A DNA stretch of 6,774 nucleotides from Candidatus Sulfopaludibacter sp. SbA3 (GCA_900290315.1 OKRF01000199.1:15022-21795); one strand, 5' to 3'; shown: positions 1 through 4,683, numbered from the stretch's first letter. Numbers and translations: made by a program. Notes: generated from the sequence alone by a model not told the origin.

Positions 1-266
1 TGGATTCGCAAATCTTCCGGCGCAGATAGACTGCACCGGGTACGCGCGATTGCAAGAGTTGAGAGGGCCGCGCGTGTGATCCGTCCGCCTTCAGCTCACC
101 GGAAAGATACTGAGGGCGCGGCGGAAACAACGCATCGATGAGCCGACAATACAGCCATCGCCCATGAGGTTCACGATCGCTCCCCCGGAAGGGAGTTCTT
201 ACCGAGTGACCGATAATACACCCGCTGGCCCAGATCAACGCTTAAACCTAAGAACGGCGGTAGGCT
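1..266. other. left flank, no assignable gene
   Basis: This is host DNA outside the mobile element. No complete gene can be supported. One minus-strand frame stays open from about position 235 to the left edge, but it has no clear start codon or recognisable motif. A plus-strand frame is open from base 1 to a stop near 140 and is equally featureless. A small inverted repeat (CTCCC/GGGAG around 180-196) could form a short hairpin. The GC content is visibly higher than in the adjoining element. Confidence 0.4.
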
Positions 267-274
267 CTTTTTAG
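267..274. repeat. left target-site duplication (8 bp)
   Basis: CTTTTTAG lies immediately outside the left terminal inverted repeat and is repeated perfectly at 3978-3985, immediately outside the right one. Eight base pairs is the usual target duplication length of the IS1595 family. Confidence 0.92.
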
Positions 275-299
275 GGCATTGATATACTTGACGCAACCA
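275..299 (+). repeat. left terminal inverted repeat
   Basis: This 25-bp repeat matches the reverse complement of 3953-3977 except at position 293 (G here, A in the right-hand copy). It begins with GG at the tip and contains a TTGACG hexamer at 288-293, which corresponds to the -35 box TTGACA of the transposase promoter in the right repeat. Confidence 0.93.
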
Positions 300-305
300 T
301 TCTGG

Positions 306-311
306 TATGCT
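306..311 (+). promoter_or_regulatory. possible extended -10 at left end
   Basis: TGGTATGCT at 303-311 resembles an extended -10 (TG, one base, then TATGCT). The hexamer ends 6 nt before the ATG at 318, the same spacing as at the right end. The terminal-repeat TTGACG is only 12 bp upstream, too close for a normal -35, so activity would depend on the extended -10. It would give a leaderless transcript. Confidence 0.3.
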
Positions 312-317
312 GTAGGA

Positions 318-637
318 ATGGACAGCGAAACCAAACAAGTACTTCAACTGATTTTAAGGAATCTTGAACAACTCGAATCCCGTCTGCACCGGCGTCTCCT
401 TCACGCTGGACAATACCAGCGCAAGAGCAGTTTCCCGTCTGCACCGGCGTCTCCTTCACGCTGGACAATACCAGCGCAAGAGCAGTTGCAACCGAAGGCG
501 CTCTGAATGAAGTCCTGCCAGCGTTCAAAGAGAAGTACGATCATCGTTATGCCGGGATTCAAGGTCTTGCCAAGCCTCATTCCACCAACTCTTCGCTTGA
601 AGAGATTCGGAAAGCACTCGACATACTGAACCGATGA
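318..637 (+). pseudogene. frameshifted small cargo gene with 55-bp tandem duplication
   Basis: The ATG at 318 opens a coding frame (MDSETKQVLQLILRNLEQLE, an amphipathic, coiled-coil-like helix). After 20 codons it enters a perfect 55-bp tandem duplication (378-487) and ends at a TGA at 504-506, giving 62 aa. A second, better-looking frame (488-637) starts exactly where the repeat ends. It encodes ATEGALNEVLPAFKEK, continues for 49 codons, includes an amphipathic stretch (SLEEIRKALDIL), and stops at 635-637. The two halves are in register if both copies (110 bp) are ignored, giving 69 aa, or if three copies were present, giving 124 aa, because the 55-bp unit is open in all three frames. I infer one gene disrupted by copy-number change in the repeat. 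The function is unknown. It is the first gene inside the left end and mirrors the position of the transposase at the right end. Confidence 0.55.
378..487. repeat. perfect 55-bp tandem duplication
   Basis: Copies lie at 378-432 and 433-487, each beginning TCCCGTCTGCACC and ending AAGAGCAGTT, with no differences between them. The unit length is not a multiple of three, so each added or lost copy changes the downstream frame of the overlapping small gene. The perfect identity points to a recent event. Confidence 0.95.
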
Positions 638-755
638 GTTCATCATCGGATTCCAACATCAAGATCGCAGATTGTATGGCGGCTTTCGATTGTTCATGGG
701 CGGCTACCGCTTCTCCGTAGAGATCGGTATTGGGTGTAACAATGGTTTCTGTCAT
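525..755 (-). CDS. hypothetical small protein (76 aa)
   Basis: The reading frame is MTETIVTPNTDLYGEAVAAH onward: an alanine-, glutamate- and serine-rich, probably helical, acidic soluble protein ending in a charged RHNDDRTSL tail. I do not recognise the family. The same frame stays open upstream to 1019, but that extension runs antisense to the 817 gene and is arginine/serine/cysteine-rich like a shadow, so I use the ATG at 755. No Shine-Dalgarno is near it. A CTAAAT hexamer (762-767) lies exactly 6 nt before the ATG, as at other starts in this element. The last 113 bp overlap, antisense, the second half of the 318-637 gene, and both frames there look protein-like. One of the two may be spurious. 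The upstream half (638-755) favours this minus-strand frame. Confidence 0.45.
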   Translation of the reverse strand: MTETIVTPNTDLYGEAVAAHEQSKAAIQSAILMLESDDELIGSVCRVLSESLQAKSWWNEAWQDLESRHNDDRTSL

Positions 756-816
756 GCCGATATTTAGATCCGCCCCATTGACACCGCCGCCGTTTCGATT
801 CACGCTAAATGTAGTT

Positions 817-1047
817 ATGCACCGAAAGATGATCCAACCCCTGCCTGAAGCCTTGGGCGACTCCGCACAGGCCCGATTCAAACGGTTCGCCAAGGCCGTC
901 CTTGCCGTTCCGAAGTCCGAAATCACGCCGCCCGAAGAAGCCTTGGCGAAACTCGAAGCCCAAAAGCAACGGATCGACAACAAGCTGGCAGACGTGCGGC
1001 AGGAATTGGCGAAGCGCAAGGCGATTCGTCGGAAGCGGTCTTCGTAG
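817..1047 (+). CDS. hypothetical small coiled-coil protein (76 aa)
   Basis: The protein starts MHRKMIQPLPEALGDSAQAR and is highly charged. The centre (RFKRFAKAVLAVPKSEI) is followed by a predicted coiled-coil segment at residues 48-70 (EEALAKLEAQKQRIDNKLAD) and a basic C-terminus (KRKAIRRKRSS). No enzyme motif is visible. A small nucleic-acid-binding or antitoxin-like protein is possible but unproven. The frame stays open upstream to 730 without coding character. The alternative start at 829 is in frame. Neither start has a Shine-Dalgarno. I chose 817 because a CTAAAT hexamer (805-810) ends 6 nt before it, matching the leaderless arrangement elsewhere in the element. A TTGACA at 778-783 is 21 bp from that hexamer, too far for a standard -35. 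The next gene begins 50 bp downstream on the same strand. Confidence 0.6.
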   Translation: MHRKMIQPLPEALGDSAQARFKRFAKAVLAVPKSEITPPEEALAKLEAQKQRIDNKLADVRQELAKRKAIRRKRSS

Positions 1048-1058
1048 GGGCATTCAGC

Positions 1059-1086
1059 TTGCCAGATGCCATCTGAGAGCTACAAT
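1059..1086 (+). promoter_or_regulatory. promoter for the 1098 small gene
   Basis: TTGCCA (1059-1064), a 16-bp spacer and TACAAT (1081-1086) each match the sigma-70-type consensus at 5 of 6 positions. The predicted start near 1093 leaves a leader of only about 5 nt before the ATG at 1098. This fits the lack of a Shine-Dalgarno there. Confidence 0.5.
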
Positions 1087-1088
1087 AT

Positions 1089-1108
1089 CGCTCATAGATG
1101 AATGAGCG
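1089..1108 (+). promoter_or_regulatory. hairpin enclosing a start codon
   Basis: CGCTCAT (1089-1095) and ATGAGCG (1102-1108) are perfect inverted repeats separated by the 6-base loop AGATGA, which contains the ATG at 1098. As DNA it is a palindrome directly downstream of the -10 box and could be an operator. As RNA only part of the stem would be transcribed from the predicted start near 1093, so a DNA-level role is more plausible. It may also be chance. Confidence 0.3.
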
Positions 1109-1271
1109 ACTTGAGAAGATACGTCAACTTCTGATCGAACTAGATGATGAGATAGCAACCGGAGCGGCATCTAGCGGTGATCGTGATTTTTCCGCTCTGG
1201 AAGAGAAGGATATGAAGGCCAAGTCTAAAATATTCACCGTACTAAGACAATCACTTCCACCAGCACTGTAA
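1098..1271 (+). CDS. hypothetical small protein (57 aa)
   Basis: The frame reads MNERLEKIRQLLIELDDEIA, an amphipathic helix of coiled-coil character. It continues through an acidic, serine-rich middle to a lysine-rich stretch (EKDMKAKSKIFTVLRQ) and stops at TAA 1269-1271. A good -10/-35 pair lies just upstream and the codon usage looks like its neighbours. I do not recognise the family. It may be only the N-terminal half of a longer gene: a coding-looking frame without its own start overlaps it in the -1 frame and continues to 1471. If a single-base indel separates them, the original product would have been about 120 aa. Confidence 0.5.
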   Translation: MNERLEKIRQLLIELDDEIATGAASSGDRDFSALEEKDMKAKSKIFTVLRQSLPPAL

Positions 1272-1471
1272 GCGAGTCCGCAGAACTTCTCAAACTTTTC
1301 AGATCGCTCCGCCTGCCCACCGCTCGTAGTCAAACTCTTCACGATATCGAAGGCGCAAATTACGTCACGTTGCGTAGCCCGGACTCCGTGACGATATCAT
1401 ACACTTCAGCATATCTGCTTGTGACACGCTCAAACGGAAGACCGAAATTACAATCGGCAGTCTTATTGTGA
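1229..1471 (+). pseudogene. orphan coding frame, probable frameshifted gene end
   Basis: This frame is open from just after a TAA at 1226-1228 to a TGA at 1469-1471. It reads convincingly as protein from about 1274 (ESAELLKLFRSLRLPTARSQ, then EGANYVTLRSPDSVTISYTS, ending GRPKLQSAVLL). It has no ATG, and the first TTG or GTG in frame lies late (near 1367 and 1388), inside the most protein-like part. I infer that it is the C-terminal part of the gene beginning at 1098, separated by a -1 shift somewhere between 1229 and 1271. No classical slippery heptamer is visible, so decay is likelier than programmed frameshifting. Its stop overlaps the convergent membrane-protein gene by 9 bp. The function is unknown. 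Confidence 0.4.
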
Positions 1472-1750
1472 AGCCGAAGTGGTTCTCCAGACAGCAACAG
1501 CAAGCGTAGGGATGTACAGGACCATGCCTGAGAACGTCAGGAAGATGCCCAAGATGGTCAGAATGAAACCAGCCCTCCGCACAGATAGCTTGGTAGAGGC
1601 CATTAAGAGAGCCACCAACACTATGAAGATTTGAACTGCCAGCAGCCTGATTGGGTATTGGTCTACTCGGCCTACGAAGAAGCCGATGGCGACGGCAATA
1701 CCATTCGCCGCCGCCACCAAAGCCGGAATAAACTTAAAGAGCGGTCGCAC
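1463..1750 (-). CDS. small three-helix membrane protein (95 aa)
   Basis: Three hydrophobic segments are evident at residues 8-27, 36-52 and 60-87, separated by short charged loops (GRVDQYP and STKLSVRR). The protein should be an integral inner-membrane protein with positive charges around the second loop. No family is recognised. The start is GTG at 1750, preceded by AAGGA only 3 nt away. That Shine-Dalgarno overlaps the TAA stop of the upstream secreted-protein gene, and the gap between the genes is 7 bp, so the two are almost certainly cotranscribed and translationally coupled. The gene converges on the plus-strand 1229-1471 frame with a 9-bp overlap. A role linked to export, anchoring or immunity for the upstream product is possible from the context only. 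Confidence 0.65.
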   Translation of the reverse strand: MRPLFKFIPALVAAANGIAVAIGFFVGRVDQYPIRLLAVQIFIVLVALLMASTKLSVRRAGFILTILGIFLTFSGMVLYIPTLAVAVWRTTSASQ

Positions 1751-1757
1751 GATTCCT

Positions 1758-2684
1758 TTAGTTTACGGAGCGATTCAACTGATATGCTGGTGTCAACAAG
1801 CCCGTACATAATCCGCCGATGATCCAATTGAAGTTTCCGTACAGTGTGCCGTCTTGCCATCCCTGTACCTGGATAGGCCAGTAATACACAAGCGTTGGTG
1901 TCTGAGCGCAAAATGTCGGATTGTCGAAGAGAGCATAGGTGTAGTTTACTACACCGTTGCAGTTTGTATATTCAGAAGGCGAGTTGCTGGCGAGAAACCA
2001 GCCCGTAGGCCAGTAATCCGTTAAGTATTGCGAGTAGGACCCATTGGTTACACACGTTCCTGTCTGTGTCCAGACCCAACCGACGTAGAGGTTAACGTAT
2101 GTAACTTGGATCTTAATAAGGTCATACACGATGCCGTTGATGTATCCCGATGAGAACTGTGGGGATGCATCAAGTGGGCTTACGGCGAGACTTACGGCGA
2201 GATTGGAACTGTCGAAGACCGCCGAAAGGTCGGGGGCGTTTCCATTACTATGGCCGATGCTTATCTGATCGCCAGTGATTGTGGTGAGCGTGGATGTTGT
2301 GGAAGAACTAGCCTGACTCAAAGTCGAAACAGGAGCGCCAAGCGATTGTGGCGGCGGCTGTATGACGGTGGGAATTCCAACGTCGAAATCGGCTTCGCAG
2401 CCAGTGTTGGACTGACGGACGGGTCCTACCATCCTGGCTTCCACATGATTCTGTCCGGGTTTTAACATCATCTCAAAATTGCAAAGGTCTGGTACATTGA
2501 CCGATGTGACCGCTCCCGTACCATTTGGTATATGAGCAATCTGAGCGGGTTTGACAAGGCCCTTGAAGGTGATCCTGTGTGTGTTCTGCAATGGCGGCAG
2601 AGATTTCATTTCAGGTTGTGCGTACAGCGATGCAGAAAGGACGAGCACAAGACTCGTCCAGTTGAGCGTGATTCTCAATTGCAT
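1758..2684 (-). CDS. secreted six-cysteine protein of unknown function (308 aa)
   Basis: The N-terminus has a clear signal peptide (residues 1-22, hydrophobic core LVLVLSASLYA, likely cleavage before Q23). The mature protein has an N-terminal part of beta character with two cysteines (C68, C96). A proline/serine/threonine-rich linker (about 105-137) follows. The C-terminal part (about 180-308) is rich in Tyr, Trp and Asn with four cysteines (C211, C242, C259, C293). Six cysteines in an exported protein suggest disulfides. An in-frame 12-bp duplication encodes LAVS twice (residues 162-169). I recognise no catalytic motif or family. The annotated ATG is only 1 nt after GGAGG. The TTG two codons later has a normal 7-nt spacing and keeps the signal peptide, so translation may begin at 2678. 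It is the first gene of an operon with the membrane protein downstream and lies within the transposon cargo. Confidence 0.8.
   Translation of the reverse strand: MQLRITLNWTSLVLVLSASLYAQPEMKSLPPLQNTHRITFKGLVKPAQIAHIPNGTGAVTSVNVPDLCNFEMMLKPGQNHVEARMVGPVRQSNTGCEADFDVGIPTVIQPPPQSLGAPVSTLSQASSSTTSTLTTITGDQISIGHSNGNAPDLSAVFDSSNLAVSLAVSPLDASPQFSSGYINGIVYDLIKIQVTYVNLYVGWVWTQTGTCVTNGSYSQYLTDYWPTGWFLASNSPSEYTNCNGVVNYTYALFDNPTFCAQTPTLVYYWPIQVQGWQDGTLYGNFNWIIGGLCTGLLTPAYQLNRSVN
2179..2202. repeat. 12-bp in-frame tandem duplication
   Basis: CTTACGGCGAGA occurs twice in perfect tandem (2179-2190 and 2191-2202). On the minus strand it adds four residues, giving LAVSLAVS in the secreted protein, and the reading frame is kept. 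Confidence 0.85.
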
Positions 2685-2707
2685 GCCTCCGTACTAGATC
2701 AGCTAGA

Positions 2708-2737
2708 ACTGTACGCTTTAGTAGGAGGCGATGTCAA
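2708..2737 (-). promoter_or_regulatory. promoter of the secreted/membrane protein operon
   Basis: On the minus strand TTGACA (2737-2732) is a perfect -35. After an 18-bp spacer comes TACAGT (2713-2708), matching 4 of 6 positions of the -10 consensus. The expected start is near 2701, giving a leader of about 17 nt that contains GGAGG, so this transcript is not leaderless. Confidence 0.5.
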
Positions 2738-2862
2738 TCGGGAAAAGAATACTGACGGTGTTCAATCTTACAAATAGGATTAACAGACCTGAAATTATAT
2801 TGTACTCCGTGCCTCTTAAGGAATTACAGAGGTCTCTGTTGCAATTGTCCACAAAAATGTAA
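2731..2862 (+). CDS. possible small protein (43 aa), doubtful
   Basis: The ATG at 2731 is preceded by AGGAGG only 2 nt away. The frame runs MSIGKRILTVFNLTNRINRP onward to a TAA at 2860-2862, giving a basic peptide with a leucine-rich end (KELQRSLLQLSTKM). It would be divergent from the secreted-protein gene, sharing its promoter region. The length, the lack of any recognised motif and the poor ribosome-site spacing keep this doubtful. It otherwise fills the gap between the operon and the transposase. Confidence 0.2.
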   Translation: MSIGKRILTVFNLTNRINRPEIILYSVPLKELQRSLLQLSTKM

Positions 2863-2954
2863 TAAGGTCACGCCGTCATCAACTCCCTGATGGTCCACGC
2901 ATGATCGGTAAGCCCCGCCGCCATTGCTGGCGTGATCTTCAAACCGGGGAACCT

Positions 2955-3929
2955 TCAGCACTGGTTTTCCCGGTCAAGCGTTTGTACGTCAGTCGCTTTC
3001 CACCGCAACGTCAGTCGCTTTCCACCGCAACCACGGACAACCGATTTGAACCGTCCACCGTCGCCTTCCTCATCCTTCCGTTCATTGAATCGGAAAGTCT
3101 GTTCATCCAAGTATCGGAACAGATGAAAAGGCTCCACGGAAACATACGTTCCGTTCAGCGTTAGCTTCAACAGGCTCCAGAAGTTCTCCATGCCGTTCGT
3201 GTGGACATGACCCTTGACGTATTCTACGGCGTGATCGACAACCTGATGGACGAACTCAGGATTCAATCCTTCATACGATTTCAAAGCGTCCGTGAATAGC
3301 TCCGCTCCGGGTTCTACATACGCCTTGACGTGAGCTTGAAGTGTTGTCTTTCTCCGGTTGTGGACTACGTTGGCACGGACCTTGCCGCCACGCTGGAGAA
3401 CGCCAACCACCATCGTCTTGTCGCTACCGCCAGTCCCGGTGATCTTCTGTTGCCGGATGTGCTTGTGCATGTTGCGTGCTTTGCCGCCAATGAAAGTTTC
3501 ATCTACTTCGACCTGACCGGACGCCTTCTCGAAAGTTCCGGTCTGCATCGCCAGCCGGATTCGCTGAAGCATGAACCAAGCCGTCTTCTGTGTCACGCCT
3601 ATCCCACGATGCAATTCCCATGAACTGATGCCGTTCTTGTCGCTGGCAATCATCCACATGGCCGTCAGCCACTTGTCAAAGCCGATTGGAGAGTCTTCGC
3701 ACACCGTCCCAACCTTCGGAGAAAACTGCTTCCGACAGACTTTGCATTTCCAGATCCGGCGACTTGGGGCGTAGTAGTTCTCCTTGGAAAGGCAGTACGG
3801 ACAGGTGACGCCATCCGGCCAACGCAGTGCGGAAAACGCCTTCGTCGCCACGTCCACGTCGGAATAGTAGCGGATTGCCTCTAAAAGTGTGGTCGGTTCA
3901 GCGATTTGGGCGGATGGGGCGCTCTCCAT
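2955..3929 (-). CDS. IS1595-family (ISXO2-like) transposase, C-terminus frameshifted
   Basis: This is the enzyme that excises and inserts the element at its terminal repeats. The protein has 324 aa. A zinc ribbon lies near the N-terminus (CPYC at 43-46, CKVC at 62-65), followed by a helical region carrying KTAWFMLQRIR (115-125). The DDE-type core has D143 in VEVDETFIGGK, D214 in FTDALKSY, and N245/E248 in HTNGMENFWSLLK, the usual third-residue block of this family. The ATG at 3929 directly follows a strong promoter and has no Shine-Dalgarno, so translation is probably leaderless. A 22-bp tandem duplication (2986-3029) shifts the frame after GGKRLT, about residue 307. The present tail (LRWKATDVQTLDRENQC) is unrelated to the family. 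Reading through a single copy gives KRLTYKRLTGKTSAEGSPV, a typical IS1595-like ending, with a stop at 2939-2941. The core is intact, so activity may survive. Confidence 0.93.
   Translation of the reverse strand: MESAPSAQIAEPTTLLEAIRYYSDVDVATKAFSALRWPDGVTCPYCLSKENYYAPSRRIWKCKVCRKQFSPKVGTVCEDSPIGFDKWLTAMWMIASDKNGISSWELHRGIGVTQKTAWFMLQRIRLAMQTGTFEKASGQVEVDETFIGGKARNMHKHIRQQKITGTGGSDKTMVVGVLQRGGKVRANVVHNRRKTTLQAHVKAYVEPGAELFTDALKSYEGLNPEFVHQVVDHAVEYVKGHVHTNGMENFWSLLKLTLNGTYVSVEPFHLFRYLDEQTFRFNERKDEEGDGGRFKSVVRGCGGKRLTLRWKATDVQTLDRENQC
2986..3029. repeat. 22-bp tandem duplication in transposase 3' end
   Basis: ACGTCAGTCGCTTTCCACCG begins both copies (2986-3007 and 3008-3029), which are identical. 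The 22-bp unit changes the reading frame by one base and diverts the last residues of the transposase. Confidence 0.93.
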
Positions 3930-3935
3930 ACAACC

Positions 3936-3964
3936 ATTTTAACGGTGAAAGCTGGTTGTGTCAA
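3936..3964 (-). promoter_or_regulatory. transposase promoter, partly inside the right terminal repeat
   Basis: On the minus strand TTGACA (3964-3959) is a perfect -35 inside the terminal inverted repeat. After exactly 17 bp comes TAAAAT (3941-3936), a 5-of-6 match to the -10 consensus. Six nucleotides separate the -10 from the transposase ATG, so transcription should begin at or next to the start codon. Transposase bound at the repeat would cover the -35, which could give self-repression (inference). Confidence 0.75.
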
Positions 3965-3977
3965 GTATATCAATGCC
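3953..3977 (-). repeat. right terminal inverted repeat
   Basis: This is the reverse complement of the left repeat (275-299) at 24 of 25 positions, with its tip (GG when read inward) at 3977. It contributes the -35 box of the transposase promoter. Confidence 0.93.
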
Positions 3978-3985
3978 CTTTTTAG
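3978..3985. repeat. right target-site duplication (8 bp)
   Basis: CTTTTTAG directly follows the right terminal repeat and is identical to 267-274. This marks the insertion point in the host sequence. Confidence 0.92.
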
Positions 3986-4068
3986 GTTAAATAGGGCCTC
4001 CAACAGCGGTGGTCTGTACTCCGACTCCACTTCGCGCTCCCGCAAAACAAAACGCGACGGCCGATCAG

Positions 4069-4383
4069 CTAGCCGGGGCCGTAGCGGTGGTGCCCCGCTT
4101 CTGGCAGAGACAGGCGCCGTACGTGCTTGTTGCCGTCGATGAAAGTGAGTGTGTAGAAGGGATGAGAGTCCCCCGAGGCGCAATGGCAACCCGGTTTGCC
4201 GCACGGTCGATGGAAGAGCACCAGAGATCCCGGGAGAGCGCCGGCGGGAATGCGGAGGCGCGCCACAAGGCGACGCTTGCGCCGTTGCAAGGCGGCGGCA
4301 TCGGTTCCCGCAGGGAGTCTGGAGCAGTCACCAGATTGCAACTGTACAATCAGATAGCCGTCAAAACAGGACCTAATTCGCAT
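4069..4383 (-). pseudogene. DUF6788-like protein, C-terminally truncated
   Basis: The minus-strand frame contains ALQRRKRRLVARL, then ALPGSLVLFHRPCGKPGCHC, then HPFYTLTFIDGNKHVRRLSL. The spacing of CxxxxCxC followed by a short beta region and a basic KHVRR stretch resembles DUF6788-type small proteins, which I recall from memory only. Members normally continue with a helical C-terminal part. Here the frame runs into HHRYGPG and stops at 4069-4071, and I find no convincing continuation in the other frames before the transposon end at 3977. The start is uncertain: ATG at 4383 is in frame, and TTG at 4341 sits closer to the domain. The same frame runs upstream without a stop into the M14 remnant, so the two may have been joined by a rearrangement. 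Probably non-functional. Confidence 0.45.
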
Positions 4384-4429
4384 GTTTCCATCGGATCGGT
4401 GCGACTCGCTGATCAGAATGTCACGGCGT

Positions 4430-4628
4430 TGATCGGCATTCAAGCAACGGACGATGTTGGCGTGGCTGCTGATGCGGTCGCCGAAATTCCGTGGCTGCTG
4501 ATGCGGTCGCCGAAATCGTATCCCAGCACCTTTTGGGGAGTGGGCACGGCGGAGTCGAACGAAGCCCCCGGCCAGAATTCGAACTTCGCCTGGGTGAACG
4601 CTCCCAGCGCGAAGACGCACAGTACGAA
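4430..4628 (-). pseudogene. N-terminal remnant of an M14-type zinc carboxypeptidase
   Basis: The minus-strand frame from about 4628 to 4490 reads as a hydrophobic leader end (FVLCVFALGAFTQA) followed by KFEFWPGASFDSAVPTPQKV and LGYDFGDRISSH. That pattern is seen at the start of secreted M14-family peptidases of Acidobacteriota. A 29-bp tandem duplication (4461-4516) then shifts the frame, and skipping it gives GDRISSHANIVRC in continuity. Homology seems to end near 4430, before the zinc-binding HxxE region, so only about the first 50 residues remain. No start codon is available in frame, because the upstream 21-bp repeat region replaces it. This is a decayed fragment that cannot encode an enzyme. 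The family assignment rests on motif memory, not a search. Confidence 0.5.
4461..4516. repeat. 29-bp-period tandem duplication
   Basis: CGTGGCTGCTGATGCGGTCG begins both copies (4461 and 4490). Twenty-seven bases are identical with a period of 29. It breaks the reading frame of the M14-type remnant. Confidence 0.88.
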
Positions 4629-4664
4629 ACATGGCGGGGTCGATACGAAACATGGCGGGGTCGA
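4623..4664. repeat. 21-bp perfect tandem duplication
   Basis: TACGAAACATGGCGGGGTCG begins two identical 21-bp units (4623-4643 and 4644-4664), located where the start of the M14-type remnant would be expected. On the minus strand each unit contains an ATG, but in the wrong frame for the remnant. Confidence 0.92.
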
Positions 4665-4683
4665 AAAACCGATCCAGCAAGCG

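Larger units (their letters stand above)
275..3977. mobile_element. IS1595-family transposon carrying passenger genes
   Basis: The boundaries come from two 25-bp terminal inverted repeats beginning GGCATTGATATACTTGAC (one mismatch in 25) and a flanking 8-bp direct repeat. The transposase sits at the right end reading inward, starting 48 bp from the tip. At 3703 bp the element is far longer than its roughly 1-kb transposase needs. Between 300 and 2900 it carries small ORFs on both strands plus a two-gene operon for a secreted and a membrane protein. Passenger-carrying members are known in the IS1595 family, but I do not recognise this cargo. The intact target duplication suggests a simple insertion without later rearrangement of the ends. 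GC content is visibly lower than in the host genes to the right, consistent with acquisition. Mobility today is uncertain because the transposase C-terminus is frameshifted. Confidence 0.92.

Noticed and set aside
1..240. Minus-strand frame open to the left edge
   Set aside because: It has a somewhat protein-like composition but no ATG, no motif and no known end. It is too weak to call a gene.
634..720. Plus-strand ORF starting with ATGA overlap at the end of the 318-637 gene
   Set aside because: It is only 28 codons, serine-rich and without motifs. The minus-strand frame over the same bases reads better as protein.
756..1019. N-terminal extension of the minus-strand ORF ending at 525
   Set aside because: The extension is antisense to the better-supported 817-1047 gene and has shadow-like composition. 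The ATG at 755 marks where protein-like sequence begins.
1124..1342. Minus-strand ORF of 72 codons
   Set aside because: It is serine-rich low-complexity sequence antisense to the 1098-1271 and 1229-1471 plus-strand frames, with no start signals.
2905..2938. Possible terminator after the transposase (CGCCA-GCAA-TGGCG hairpin on the minus strand, about 2914-2931)
   Set aside because: The stem is only 5 bp, with no following T-run. This is insufficient to call a terminator.
4461..4664. Clustered direct repeats considered as a CRISPR array
   Set aside because: There are only two copies of each unit, adjacent with no spacers and with unrelated sequences. These are simple tandem duplications.
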